Shown: positions 32,187 through 43,123, numbered from the stretch's first letter. The stretch: DNA of 52,593 bases from Parietichytrium sp. I65-24A (GCA_012862575.1 BLSF01000119.1:1-52593); one strand, 5' to 3'. Program-made: numbers and translations. Notes: generated by a model from the sequence alone, not told the origin.

Positions 32187-35100
32187 CTAATAGTAGTTTC
32201 CGCCAGTTGCTGGTGGGGCCATCGGCGCAGGTTCATTGGGAGCCCGGACATTGCCGAAGAACGAATTGCCTCGTGGCGCAGGAGCGTATGACGACTGAGA
32301 CCCATAGTACGATCCCATTTGCAATTGTGTTGTGTTCATGTTGGCACGAGTATCGTCCTTGGAAAAAGTATTGTCGTCTGTAACCTCCTTCTGGGACCTG
32401 GAGGTAGGGTCCGCGCATCCGAAGCGCTCCAGCCACAGGCGAACATTGTCGTACTGGAACCCGAAGACGAAAAAGATGATGATCGACTGCGCCATGACGA
32501 CGACAAAGGTGGTAACCAATGAACCGCGTGGTATTCCACCTTGGGTTTCACCGCAACCATCTCCCGCAGTCTCCGGTGGGTTGATGAGCATCGAAACGTT
32601 GCCGGCCTTGAACGCAGGATCTTCATATCCAGCCATAAAGTTTGTGAGCAAGCAGTCCACCCACGCGACTCCTTGATCTTCGTACTCTCCCTGATTCACA
32701 GCTACGAGCAAGCGAAAAGAGAAAATGTTGAGCCATACAAAGATGAAGAGGAAGACAAACAGCATTGGAATGCGATAAAGGCGGTAACGGGCGCGGAATT
32801 TACTGCCACTACTCGTCTGGTTGGCATTTGCCTTCGTGGTGTGGCCATAAATGACTGCGAGAACGCTAAACATCATGACGGTCCCAGCCACGAAGCAAGT
32901 CGCGATGTAGGCGTAAAATGCCACCCACTCCACCCACGTCTCACGGGTTTGCGCGATCAGACAGTATGGCGTTGGCTGTCTGTAGCCAAGGGATTGTGTC
33001 CCAAGTAGCACCGCGGTAGTTACGGTTGGAAACGTCCACGCAAAGAGGTGGTATTTGAATTTTGTGGCCTCCGTGTTGCGTTTTCCGAGAACCAGCTTTC
33101 GGAACAGATCGGCGGATTGTACCGCCCACCAGCTCACCTCCGCGGAACCAAAGAAAACCATCCACGCTGCTTGGAACACGCATGCGCTAAATCCGTCCTC
33201 CGAAGAGTGTGGAGTGGAGTTATCCGAGCAAAGCGAGTTTTCCAAATTGCCGTCTGCAGACAACGACAGGATGAAGAATCCCAAGGTGACATTAAAAGAG
33301 CAAATGGAGAACCAAAAGGTCATGTACTGCTTTTCCTTTTCCTTGAAGAAACCCCAGGTGAGAATCATTAGGAATGCAAGGACGACACCAGTTGCACAGA
33401 GTCCCAACTGCAGATTGGTGAACATCTCCATGTCCTCGACGGTGTGCATCGATCCGCGGCATGGTAGAGCACAGCAAAGGTATGGCTTCAAGGTAGCACC
33501 GTTTGGGTTGTCCGGGACCACAAGCGGGAAAGGGCATTCGCAGTACTCGTCTTTCAGCTCGCCGAGAGAATCTGTCGACACTGTCTCCTCGTACAGAGGG
33601 GCCGACACCGTTGGCTCAACGACGGAGGTGGTGAAAACGTTGGAGATGTCGATGCTGTAGGCCTGAACATACGCTGCAAGCGCAGTCGGGAGGCTGCTAG
33701 CGCTCACAAAAGTTTGAGAAGATTCTGGAAAGAGAGATTTGCCTTGCAGAGGGTTCGCACAACCCCAGACGCTCAAGTCTCCATTGTTGCACGCTGTCGA
33801 CTCCACCACCATGTCGCACGTGATGGCTGCATCGAGTGCTTCGCTTACCTCAAACAGGGAGCTGCACTCCTCGCGATAAGTGGTGCACATGGCCTTGCTT
33901 GCGAAGCGTGGCAGCGTGTAAACGAATGGAACAGTGTTGGCGGCATAAGACTTGGTGACGTCCATTTCACATCCTCCTGGAACCATGCAAAGGCTTTTAA
34001 GCTCGAGCTTCATAAAGTTGGAGCTGCACATCAACTCGAGAAACGCGGTGCGGCACTTGTAAGGAGCATACTTTGGAAGGCGGTTGAGGATTGCAGCTGC
34101 GTCTCTGGCCTTGCAATCCCGAGCGTTGTAGCCAGGGCTGGCGGACCCCTTGTAGCACATCGGCTCATTTGGGTAGTTTGCGTATAGAGTTTTTCCTTCG
34201 CTATTGACGCTGCATTTGGTTGAGTCCCAGTTGACCCAGTCGTCTTGCTTGTCCCCGTTCATGCGGCTCCCAAGCGGTGTCTGTCCAGCGTAAGGTGGAA
34301 CGTAAAAGATCCCTCGATAGAGGTCAGTCTTGAGATAGGCTTGGCACGTTCCGAGCTGAGTGTTTGGCTGGGCAGCGGAGTATTTTGCAGAGAGCAGATG
34401 GTTCAGCATTGCATCCTGGTTTTCATCCGCGCGGACAAAATCAGAGCACACAGAATCTTCCTGGACAATGTCGAAACTTCTTTGCGAGAGAACGAGATCC
34501 GGCACAGCCCCGCAAGCATACACCTCGCGCAAGCTGTCGCAGGTTCGAGTGGACCCATCGACAGGAGAGGTTCCACATTCGGTTCTTGTGCCAATTTTGC
34601 TTTCGATGAGACCCATCAGATTCGTCTGGTTCTCGAGAGGGAATACGTTTAGTGCCAGCCCAGAAGACGTCGTGATACTAGTGGCGCAGTCTGGCGCCAA
34701 GTCAAGGGCAGTGAGCATGCTCATGGTGTAAAGTTGACTCGAGCAAGACGAGTCGGTCGACCCATTGCAGTTTGTGGCGTCGAGCATATCGTTGGCCTGC
34801 GCCTTGAGTAAGGAGTCCGCGGCCGATGAGGAGTTGGACGCAAGCTGCTGAAGCTTTCCTCCCCAGTAGCCTGAGAGCTGTGGGCAAATCACATTGGTTG
34901 GATCCGACTGAGCGGATGTGATGGGGTCGAAGCATGACTCGGCCCTGCATGGAAACCTGGGCAAGGCAGCAAAACATGCATTTGCGCGCCAGACGTTTCC
35001 AGAGGCTTCGCAAGCCGTCTGTGTGGTGATCAGTCCGATGTCAGACAGAGAGGTACTTACAAAGTATGGATCGACCAGTTCGCAGCGCGGGAAGACAACT

Positions 35101-35399
35101 AAGCAAGAGGCACGTTTTAAAGCCGCAGAGCACTCGGAAGGAAGCACGAGCAGGAGCGTCTGCACCAACGAGCTGCCCTTCGTCGTCAACGCATACGCCT
35201 CCAATTCTAAATCCGTCTGCGTCTTGCTCGAGTTGGCATAGTACTCATAATCCACCACCCCCGCGCAAAACCCCAGGCTCCCATCGCCGCCAACGCTTTC
35301 CGTCAGCTCATCGCTATAAGTCCTGCACGTGAACGCTGCCTCCGAGCTCTTCACCGCGGATGCCACCAGAGTCACCAGGGCCAGAATCGCGGCCTTCAT
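32187..35399 (-). CDS. Frizzled/Smoothened-like 7TM receptor with large Cys-rich ectodomain
   Basis: The protein has 1,070 residues starting at MKAAILALVTLVASA, a signal peptide. Residues 24-650 form an extracellular part with many cysteines, including several Frizzled-CRD-like stretches (for example LPRFPCRAESC and YAPYKCRTAFLELMC). This is far longer than the roughly 120-residue CRD of animal Frizzleds. Residues about 660-985 contain seven hydrophobic segments of the Frizzled/Smoothened type, such as GLCATGVVLAFLMILTWGFF and the last TM LVTTFVVVMAQSIIIFFVFG. The cytosolic tail is Tyr/Gly/Asn-rich and lacks an obvious KTxxxW Dishevelled-binding motif. Frizzled-like receptors outside animals are best known from amoebozoa, where ligands are mostly unknown. 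It is intronless. A tandem ACTG(C/T)C repeat (35583-35615) lies 185 bp upstream. Confidence 0.82.
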   Translation of the reverse strand: MKAAILALVTLVASAVKSSEAAFTCRTYSDELTESVGGDGSLGFCAGVVDYEYYANSSKTQTDLELEAYALTTKGSSLVQTLLLVLPSECSAALKRASCLVVFPRCELVDPYFVSTSLSDIGLITTQTACEASGNVWRANACFAALPRFPCRAESCFDPITSAQSDPTNVICPQLSGYWGGKLQQLASNSSSAADSLLKAQANDMLDATNCNGSTDSSCSSQLYTMSMLTALDLAPDCATSITTSSGLALNVFPLENQTNLMGLIESKIGTRTECGTSPVDGSTRTCDSLREVYACGAVPDLVLSQRSFDIVQEDSVCSDFVRADENQDAMLNHLLSAKYSAAQPNTQLGTCQAYLKTDLYRGIFYVPPYAGQTPLGSRMNGDKQDDWVNWDSTKCSVNSEGKTLYANYPNEPMCYKGSASPGYNARDCKARDAAAILNRLPKYAPYKCRTAFLELMCSSNFMKLELKSLCMVPGGCEMDVTKSYAANTVPFVYTLPRFASKAMCTTYREECSSLFEVSEALDAAITCDMVVESTACNNGDLSVWGCANPLQGKSLFPESSQTFVSASSLPTALAAYVQAYSIDISNVFTTSVVEPTVSAPLYEETVSTDSLGELKDEYCECPFPLVVPDNPNGATLKPYLCCALPCRGSMHTVEDMEMFTNLQLGLCATGVVLAFLMILTWGFFKEKEKQYMTFWFSICSFNVTLGFFILSLSADGNLENSLCSDNSTPHSSEDGFSACVFQAAWMVFFGSAEVSWWAVQSADLFRKLVLGKRNTEATKFKYHLFAWTFPTVTTAVLLGTQSLGYRQPTPYCLIAQTRETWVEWVAFYAYIATCFVAGTVMMFSVLAVIYGHTTKANANQTSSGSKFRARYRLYRIPMLFVFLFIFVWLNIFSFRLLVAVNQGEYEDQGVAWVDCLLTNFMAGYEDPAFKAGNVSMLINPPETAGDGCGETQGGIPRGSLVTTFVVVMAQSIIIFFVFGFQYDNVRLWLERFGCADPTSRSQKEVTDDNTFSKDDTRANMNTTQLQMGSYYGSQSSYAPAPRGNSFFGNVRAPNEPAPMAPPATGGNYY

Positions 35400-38300
35400 T
35401 CTCACTACAGCTGCAGCGCCTTCCTCACCAGCGAAACAGCGCCAACGCTAACGCCAATACAACAAGACCTAGCCGCCACGCACGCCCACGGTGGCGTCCC
35501 CCGTCTCAACCTCCGTCTCACAGTGCACCGTACACCGTCCACGACGAGTTCAGCCGCCGCGTTTTCACCCGTGCCTCTCTATCGACTGTGACTGCGACTG
35601 CCACTGCCACTGCTCCAGCGCCGGTGTGTGCGAGCGAGTTGCAATTCTGTACTCTTGCACACTCCGTGTACTCACAGTCAATACTCAGACTCTTTGCTCT
35701 CTCCTGCTCTCTCTCTCTCTGTGTGTCTCTGTGCTGGGACTAAACATGTACACAGACATTCATAACTTGGGTACGTGTAGTGAGTGATGAGCGAGCGAGC
35801 GCTCTTACTCTGCGCTCTTCTCCTCTTTCTTCTTTAATTTTTAATTTTGCAAGTATGGAATAGAGAGAATAGAATAGAGAATTCAGAGTTGAAAGTGTTC
35901 TTCTTCTCCCACCTTTTGCACTCCCATTCATTCATTGAACATGAACGTGAACATTGCTTTGCTTTCTTTCTTTGCCAACATTGCACTCTCGCTTTACACC
36001 ACTTTTCTTTCTCTGTGCTACTAAATTTAATAGCTATCTACTAGTACCAACACCAAATTGATCAATTGCTTCGCGCGCAAGTTGCAGTAATGAACGACTA
36101 ATTAATTGTCTTTACTGTTATTGCTAAGCGAGTTCTCTTGCCAACCCGCGGGGCTTAGGGTCGATTAGAGTGGGGAGTAAGGCTTCGTTCACACAAATTG
36201 GGTCGTAGTAATATGGTGAAGAGCGAGCGCGAGAAGAAGAAGAGCTTTGACTTTTAGTTCGTGAGCGATTGAAAACGACTTGGGATTGCCTGGCGTTTTC
36301 GGATATGCCGTCTTCCGTGTTCAAGACAACTTGCGCGAGTGACTCCAACGCTGCTTGGTGGTTGATGCATCTTGTGCTTCCTCTCAACACACACATGGCA
36401 CATATGCTCTCACACTCTCCCTTCTTCGCCAACTTGAGCGTGTGCACGCCTCCTACGGTCGGGGGTAGAGGTGGAGATAAGGTGCAAAGTTAGGTCTCCT
36501 TTTAGACCCCGCGCTTCACATTACAGTATCTCGCGCCCCCTCCTTCTGCAGCGTAATTTGCTCTGACTTTGCGTCGATTTTCATCCACCGTTTGCTGTTA
36601 GTTTTCATCGCAAGGAAAGGGATTGCGTTGTGGTCGCTGAGCAAAATGCTCTGAACAAAAGTCTATCGTCAAAAGAGTTCCACGTTCTGAATTCTGAATG
36701 TATAATAGAATTTAGATTATTTAGAGTACTCTACAAATGATAATCTGTTCTGTGAATTAATTGAACACAGCTTGGGGCTCTGCAGAGCTTCTCGGCGGCG
36801 CGAATGGACGTGAGGCCTTTACGACGTGAAGGTGGCAAAGTACAAAGCTCACCCCAACCCGTCTGAAGAGCGTGAGCGTGACCCCTGAGCTACTCTTTTC
36901 GGCGGTTGAGAAGGTGGCAAACTTGAAAGGTCGGCTATAAGCTTAGCGCCATTATTGGCTTGTGTCCAGAGAGATCGAGAGATCTTATCGTTCTAGTCAA
37001 TCACACAGAGATGCTCAGTCAGCTCTTGTGCTAGAGAGGCGCAGTAGGCGCAGTCGTTCTTCGTTCTAGTCAAGTCGAACGATCCCGTTTGTAAACTGGT
37101 GCCTTTTGCTGTGGAGCTTTGTCGGATCAGAGGGAGCCACAGGAGTCACGCTCAAGTACTTTTTACACTGTGCTCTTGTTTCGTTTGTTCTTTTTCAAGC
37201 TGAATTTTGGTCGAATAATCTTTGTTTCGATTCGATTGACAGTGAAAGTGAGAGATTGATTGGTTAGTTTTACTACTGTCAAGATTGAGAGAGGGTGTGC
37301 TCCCACGAGTAATTCGTAAGTAGCAACGTTCAAAGTCTATTATTTTGTGTGCATTCGTGGGACGGCAATTCTTGCGCGCAGTTGTTGCAACGCCGCTCAC
37401 GTTCACAGTGCATTCGTTCGTTTCCTCAGCAAAGGCTCGGCTTGTAAGTTACGAGTTGTATGTTCATGGATGGTATGAATTGTCTTGTCTGGTTGTTCAA
37501 TTGTATTCGATTATTTTCAGAGATGTTCAGAGATCCTATAAAGCTTTCTAGAATCGATCGACAAATTCTGATCTCTGATTCTCGTGCAATGACCACCGAA
37601 ACAAATTCTGTCCCTCCGCGCGCAACCGGGAGTGACATTACACTAATCAGTATATAGGTGCTATTCAACTAATGGCCTGCAAGTGTGAGGAGGTCGTGGT
37701 GAGCAACTTTTGGCCCGACTTAGGGGAGCATAGAAGTTTGGGTTAATCAACAGTAACGACCCTTGTAGCGACTACTATGGAGTATGTATGACCATTCTTC
37801 TCATTCTTCTTTCATCTTTTTCATCTTTCATCTTTAGCTAAAGACTGATGTTTTACATTTTCCAGTTGCACGTACTTTGACAGACATGACATGATCTTGG
37901 TAGGTCGAAGCAAGAAAGACGTTCTATTCATTTCTATTTTCCATGAAAATCAGGCAAGTGGAGTGAATTGCAGTTATTCCTATGTCGGGTTCAAAACCTG
38001 CACTTGACTGTGAGAAGCGCGGTCGCGATGTTTCTCCAAAGGTCTGGGCACACCACCGCTTCCTCGCGTTGTTTTCACTTTTCACGGACGATGGAAACCA
38101 GCAAAGAATAGGACGCAAGTATTATGAGCGCGGAAAACGCTGGGAACGATGCAGCGCTGAAGCTAAAACAAAGAGCTTGCTCTGCGCTTCTGCATGAATT
38201 GTGAATCTGTGGGTGCATACAACGTTCCGGCTCAGCGCTGGCGAGACTACTAAGCTTGCTGAGCGGGGGTCGGGTGAGGGTAGGTCTGAGGTCCGCGAAC

Positions 38301-38958
38301 TAGCATCGTTGCACATTGATGGGCGTGGGATTTCATCTCTCACAGTTGACCGCCAGTGTAGAGTCGGCTATCTCACTATTCTTTCTTCTTCTCTGAATTC
38401 TGACTTCTGAAATTCTGCAAACTTGCGCTCCATGATGCTCCATGGCGTGTGCGAGTGCAATGGACGCCATTGAATATATGCTGAGTAAGACAATGGTCAG
38501 TGAAAGTGTTGCAGAACAGGAGACACAAAAACTGCGACGAGATTGACGAGATTCGCGAATTCTTTCTTTCTCTCAGCACTCACATGCTTTGTGCCAATCG
38601 TTTGAAGAGAAAGAGTTTGCAAAAAAGTGTATGCTGTGATCTTTGTTCTATTGGCCACATGTAACATGTATTGTAATACATATTCTAGTATCCCAGGACG
38701 CGTGTTTACTGAAATTGTAAATCTGACCAACTTTCGAACCCGTTGGAGAGGTCACACTTTTGTTTCACTGGTGGAAAAAGTGCGACGTCTAGTTCTTCCG
38801 TTTCTGTTCATGTTCATTGAAAAAAGTTCATTGAAAAGGCAAAGAAAAAAAGGAAAAATTCCTCGTTCTCAAGAGCATGTAAAAGTTATGAACAACAAGT
38901 CGTGATTCTATGGAACAGGTTTAAGTCTTCTGATGCGACATCTATTTTCACAATCAGA
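35400..38958. other. Long gene-poor spacer
   Basis: This is 3.5 kb with no gene I can support on either strand; open frames are short and have no recognisable features. It holds the ACTGCC-type repeat at 35583-35615, words such as GAATTCTGAATT (around 36690 and 38395) and GTTCATTGAA (around 35930 and 38810), and low-complexity A/T tracts. The side near 35400 is the promoter of the receptor gene. The right end is 3' flank of the coiled-coil gene. Confidence 0.5.
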
Positions 38959-41286
38959 TCAAGCGATTGACTTGGTTCCTTGTGTGATAGACTGCAGCGT
39001 TTTCAGCTTGTCTTCCAGCTCGCTGGCGACCTTTAATGACGCAGTTTGGATCTTTTTGGCCTTCGGGGACGCCAACGCCTTGGTTCTCGAGTTGCTTGGT
39101 GAGCCGAAGGACTCTGGAGGACGCGGGTTCAAAGCTGGACGCTGAGGAGAACCCAGGGGCTGTTCAAATGGTAGAGGTTGAGGTCTTGCGGCAAGCTTGA
39201 CCTTTGGGACATTTTGGCCATATTCCTGCATTCTTGCTAGCTTTTTCTTTGCCTCTGCAATCTCGCTCTCGTGTTTGGAACGGAACGTTTTGTAATCATT
39301 CTCCACCTTTGAGCGAAAGTCGCTTGACTGCACCTTGATGCGGTAAACCTTTTCCCCTGTATTCGAGCAGCGCTGCAGATGGGACTCGATTTCCTCTAAA
39401 GTAGGTTGCTGAAACTGCCTCTTGCGCTCGTTTAACTTTTGTTGCCTCTCGAGCTGCTCAAGTTGCATTTGTACGGTGTAAGTCTGCTCAAATTTCTCAT
39501 GCAATAAAAGCCCCTTTGCCTTCTTTGCGGGAGTCAAGTGGCTCTTGAGCATTTCCTGCCTCTCTTTATGCTTTTGTTTTACTTCCTCTTCCTTCAGCTT
39601 GCGGAGCTCGATGCGCCTCTCAAATTCCCTCTGTTGGTTTTCTTCTTGAGCCATCTTCTCTCGCTCCTCTTCCTCACGCTTGAAAGCAAGTTCGGCTCTT
39701 TCCCTCGCAATGCGCAGTCGTTCTCTGCGGCGCTTTTCCTTCTTCATTTTGTGCACCAGCTCAAGGGCCTTTTGGGCTCGCTCTTCTTCCTGAGGGTCGG
39801 GCGCCAACCTCGGAGAATATCGTGGAGACATTCTTGGTGAATACGGGATGTTACTTGGGGATCGATGTGCATGGTCTGTCGAGATGCGCAAGGTTTTGAA
39901 GGTGTTTGCAGCTTCTCTCTTCTCGCTCTCTTTCACCGCAAGTGCTATCGCCTCTTCGTTTCTCAATTCCCGCTCGGCTGAAAGAAGCACTTTATCAGCG
40001 AACTGCTCCACAAACTTATCGAAAGTCAAAAATGACGCGTATTCTTCTGCTTCTGGAGAGCAAGCTTCCTGCGCAAAATCGTTCATTTTGGCGCTTGTCT
40101 CTGCCATCGAGTCCTCAAACGCCGATGAAGGCTCTTCACCGTCCTCCGGGGAGGCCGGCAATATGATCTGTATCGGTTGCATCTCTCCATCATTTGGGGA
40201 AGCGGCTCCGTTCTGGTAATCATCGTCAACATGGACTCGCAATTCTGTCTCCCGAGGCTCGCTCGAAGCGGAAGCCGCATCGTCTTGCAAACTCAAGTCT
40301 AATAGTCTCTCGCCAGTTTCAACTTCCATTTTCGTTTCGTGGCCTTGAGCGTCGGTGAAGGTCTCTTCCTGGGTCATATTGCTGTCTCGGGGGGATGATA
40401 AAGCCTCCCCTCCTTCAGCGTGAGCATTTTCGCCTGAGAATTCGGTCAAAGCCGCACTCTCTGTGTCATCATTTTCAGTTTCACTCTTGCGCACATCGTG
40501 CTCCCCAATTATGGTTTCAGCTTGAACTTCGTCGCCCAAAGTTTTTAACGCCTCGGCACCTGACAAAGTTTGGCTGTTAGGTTCTGGGCTGCCTTCAAGT
40601 CCCTTCGGAGATGCAGGGATGTCATCTATTTGACTCTTCTCTTGTATCTGGTGCGAGGCGTTGGTCTCGTTTTCAGGTTTTGACGTAGAGATGTGTCTAT
40701 CCTCAGTTTCAGCTGCTCGCACTTCGTCGTCCTGTTCGCCTCCTCCTACCTGCGCTTGAGACGACTGCGTTATCATGTCTCCAGCATCTGCATTGGTTGT
40801 GTCAGACTCTTGCTTCACTTCAGAACCTTCAGAATCTTGGCTCGGATCGCCGGAGCCAGCTGTCTCCGCACTACGATTTCGTGCAATGCTCTCCAACTCT
40901 GTCTCGTTGGTCCCTTCGGTTTGAGAGGCTTCTGGAGCCTCAACCGGCGCTGCGTCGCTGTCCATGTTCGCCTCAGAATCTAGGCTGGTGTCAAGACTTG
41001 AGTCGGCGGGCCCTGCTGCCTCCGCGCCGATGTTTAGAACGCTGGCCTCCATCCCGCTGCCTCCTTCGTCCTGGGGGATTCCTGGCGCCTCAGCCGACGC
41101 TACGGCGCTGTCAGCCGACCCTACGGCGCTGTCCATGTTCGCCTCAGAATCTCGGCTGGTGTCAAGACTTGAGTCGGTGGACCCCGATGCCTCCGCGCCG
41201 ATGTTTAGAACGCTGGCCTCCATCCCGCTGCCTCCTTCGTCCTGGGGGATTCCGGGAGCCCCACCCGGCGCTGCGTCGTTGTCCAT
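38959..41286 (-). CDS. Acidic, repeat-containing coiled-coil protein
   Basis: The protein has 775 residues starting at MDNDAAPGGAPG. The first 440 residues are very acidic and rich in Ser, Glu and Ala. They include two near-identical 57-residue units, each beginning PGIPQDEGGSGMEASV and ending near the SEANMDS motif. From about residue 497 to 640 the sequence is a long charged helix (KKEKRRRERLRIARERAEL and similar) predicted to form a coiled coil or single alpha-helix, and it ends in a basic Pro-rich tail. I do not recognise a family. The plan of acidic disordered arm, charged helix and basic tail is common in cytoskeleton- or chromatin-associated scaffold proteins, but nothing fixes the role. 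It is intronless. Confidence 0.75.
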   Translation of the reverse strand: MDNDAAPGGAPGIPQDEGGSGMEASVLNIGAEASGSTDSSLDTSRDSEANMDSAVGSADSAVASAEAPGIPQDEGGSGMEASVLNIGAEAAGPADSSLDTSLDSEANMDSDAAPVEAPEASQTEGTNETELESIARNRSAETAGSGDPSQDSEGSEVKQESDTTNADAGDMITQSSQAQVGGGEQDDEVRAAETEDRHISTSKPENETNASHQIQEKSQIDDIPASPKGLEGSPEPNSQTLSGAEALKTLGDEVQAETIIGEHDVRKSETENDDTESAALTEFSGENAHAEGGEALSSPRDSNMTQEETFTDAQGHETKMEVETGERLLDLSLQDDAASASSEPRETELRVHVDDDYQNGAASPNDGEMQPIQIILPASPEDGEEPSSAFEDSMAETSAKMNDFAQEACSPEAEEYASFLTFDKFVEQFADKVLLSAERELRNEEAIALAVKESEKREAANTFKTLRISTDHAHRSPSNIPYSPRMSPRYSPRLAPDPQEEERAQKALELVHKMKKEKRRRERLRIARERAELAFKREEEEREKMAQEENQQREFERRIELRKLKEEEVKQKHKERQEMLKSHLTPAKKAKGLLLHEKFEQTYTVQMQLEQLERQQKLNERKRQFQQPTLEEIESHLQRCSNTGEKVYRIKVQSSDFRSKVENDYKTFRSKHESEIAEAKKKLARMQEYGQNVPKVKLAARPQPLPFEQPLGSPQRPALNPRPPESFGSPSNSRTKALASPKAKKIQTASLKVASELEDKLKTLQSITQGTKSIA

Positions 41287-41846
41287 GTCTCAGAAATGCA
41301 AAGCCGAGCAATGCTCATCGAGATTCGTTGCCGACCTCTACCTCCGCTGTGCGGAGAGGTGCACATGCAACTCGAGCGTGGCTTTGAGCTTTGAGTTTGC
41401 AACAGCGCCAGACCTAGCTTACATCCACACCTGACTCTTGAGGCAACACTAAGACGGACATAGATACTTTTCTCCAATCCGAATCGTTTTGTGTTGCTCG
41501 TGTTGCTGCTTCCTCTTCATCTCTTCTTGACCTCCAGCTACAAACTCTTTCTCCATCGTTCATCACACCGTCGACCGTCGCCTTTCCATCTTTCTATTCT
41601 TTCCTTTGCTTGATGATGAGATTGGCATTGATGTATAAAGTAAATGAGTTACACTGCGCTGCGCTGTGAACAAGAAAAGCAAAACCCAAAGTCGATTGGT
41701 GTAATCACTACTATGTTGAAACAGTAATTGATCCGGTGACGCCAAATTGTCTCCAGCGCGGAAGAGCAAATTGCCGCGACGTTCAAAGAATAGGGTAGAG
41801 TTAAGAAAAAACATAATAAGTAGTCAATAAAGACAAAAATAAAAAG

Positions 41847-41960
41847 TGGAGACGTGGAGAATCGAACTCCAGACAATCTGAAACTATGTTTCAGTTTAGG
41901 CGAATGAACGCCACAACTTGCCATTGCAAATCAGACATGCTACCACTGCATCACGCCCCC
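41847..41960 (-). tRNA. tRNA-Ala(UGC) with 42-nt intron, second copy
   Basis: This is the reverse-strand twin of the gene at 27876. The mature tRNA is identical, and the intron differs by one base (GACAAG becomes GGCAAG). It has the same G3:U70 acceptor pair, TGC anticodon and competing CTGAAAC/GTTTCAG hairpin, and it ends with a T run on its coding strand (A run at 41841-41845). The upstream flanks of the two genes share a TAATTATATA-like word, CTCAATGTG and AACCAAAT immediately before the gene, so either the duplication included about 45 bp of flank or these are conserved Pol III promoter elements. Confidence 0.9.
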
Positions 41961-42066
41961 ATTTGGTTACGAGCACATTGAGAAGGCCGTATATATAATT
42001 AGAGTACGAAAAGCAGCGCTGTCAATATGCAATAGTATTTTGCGAACGAATGTATTTTGCGAATGA

Positions 42067-42240
42067 ATGGAGAAAGGAACGTCGGGGAGCCGTGCCGTGG
42101 TGCTTTCGAAGAAGCTAGATTCTTTTTGTGAAACAGACATTGACATTGCAGTTGGTAGAGATGTGCGCAGAGTTTTTGAGTTTATGGAAGCAACATTTCA
42201 GGAACTGTCGAGCATTAAACTGAAGAAGGAGCGCAAGTAA
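42067..42240 (+). CDS. Small 57-aa hypothetical protein
   Basis: This short complete reading frame begins MEKGTSGSRAVVLSKKLDSF and ends ELSSIKLKKERK. It looks protein-like, with a balanced composition, a predicted helix with heptad-like hydrophobics (VRRVFEFMEATF) and a basic C-terminus. I do not recognise it. It could be a complete small protein or the first exon of a larger gene, because CGCAAGTAATG at its end resembles a weak splice donor. No better start is in frame upstream. Confidence 0.4.
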   Translation: MEKGTSGSRAVVLSKKLDSFCETDIDIAVGRDVRRVFEFMEATFQELSSIKLKKERK

Positions 42241-42510
42241 TGCATGCCAAGGAACTCATCTTTACACAAGTTGTAAGGCTCCTTTTCTCTGCCAAAAAAA
42301 GACAGAAAAAAAAACAGATCGAAAGCATCGCTCTCAGTGGCGGAGCATTGACTGCAAGGCTCAGCAGAATACTGGCTGGTGCGGAGAAAAGTTGACGTCG
42401 TGAACTTTTATGAATGAGACACCAGGAATAGCAAAAACATAGGGAAAGTCTGGTTTTGAATTTACGAAACACCTCATTTTACAAATTACAAGCAGCTTGA
42501 GACCCCAGCA

Positions 42511-42921
42511 TTATGACCTATCTGCGTCAAAAGTCTCTGTGCCATCCGACGGGTCGGCATAAAACTCAGGCTCCTTCGCTGCCTGTGTTGGGGATGCTAA
42601 GCCAGAGGCCCTGTATGTGCTCGAATGGGGAAGGTACCTCGTCGAAATACACACCGAGCTTGCAGGGTTCTCAGCCTCCACTATTAGGTCGTTCTTTGGG
42701 AGCTCCGCGGCGGATTCTGTTGCCTCTTTCAGTTGCTCCGTTCGCTGCTTCCTTCGCCACGCCTTCGCCTCTGCAATAGGGTCCGTCGCCTCGATGGGCA
42801 ACGTCGACTTTGGCGGTGCATCAGGCGCTTGAGCCTCTTGCTGCGCCGGAGCCTGTTCCCCTTTCTTGCTGCGCCGTCCGGACGACGCCTTTTGGCACGC
42901 TTTCGAGACTCCGAGGCCCAT
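42511..42921 (-). CDS. Small protein with myristoylation/palmitoylation-type N-terminus
   Basis: The protein has 136 residues. The N-terminus MGLGVSKACQK fits the N-myristoylation consensus (Gly2, Ser6, Lys7), with Cys9 well placed for palmitoylation, so the protein is likely tethered to a membrane. The rest is rich in Ala, Glu, Lys and Pro, without a recognisable fold except a short helix around IAEAKAWRRKQRTEQLKE. It is probably a disordered adaptor or membrane-associated scaffold. Its 5' region, shared with the divergent CZIB gene, carries the AGAATTC repeat cluster at 43124-43187. Confidence 0.65.
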   Translation of the reverse strand: MGLGVSKACQKASSGRRSKKGEQAPAQQEAQAPDAPPKSTLPIEATDPIAEAKAWRRKQRTEQLKEATESAAELPKNDLIVEAENPASSVCISTRYLPHSSTYRASGLASPTQAAKEPEFYADPSDGTETFDADRS

Positions 42922-43123
42922 TCTGAGCCCTCTTTATACGCGTGTATACACCGCCCTTCCAGCTAGGGTATCGCAACCTCCAACACGCGTCCGTACTCGC
43001 CAGTTACGAGCAACCAGCTCCTTCGACGATTCTCCGCAGCGCGTACACCTCAGTCCTCCCACCGTTCGAGGACGCCACAATGTGTACTCGCACGCTCTCC
43101 ACACTCATCAACTCAGCAAACAT

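Noticed and set aside
36124-36447. Minus-strand frame of about 107 codons in the 35-39 kb spacer
   Set aside because: It begins with GTG, has no domain and ends in low-complexity Ser/Arg sequence.
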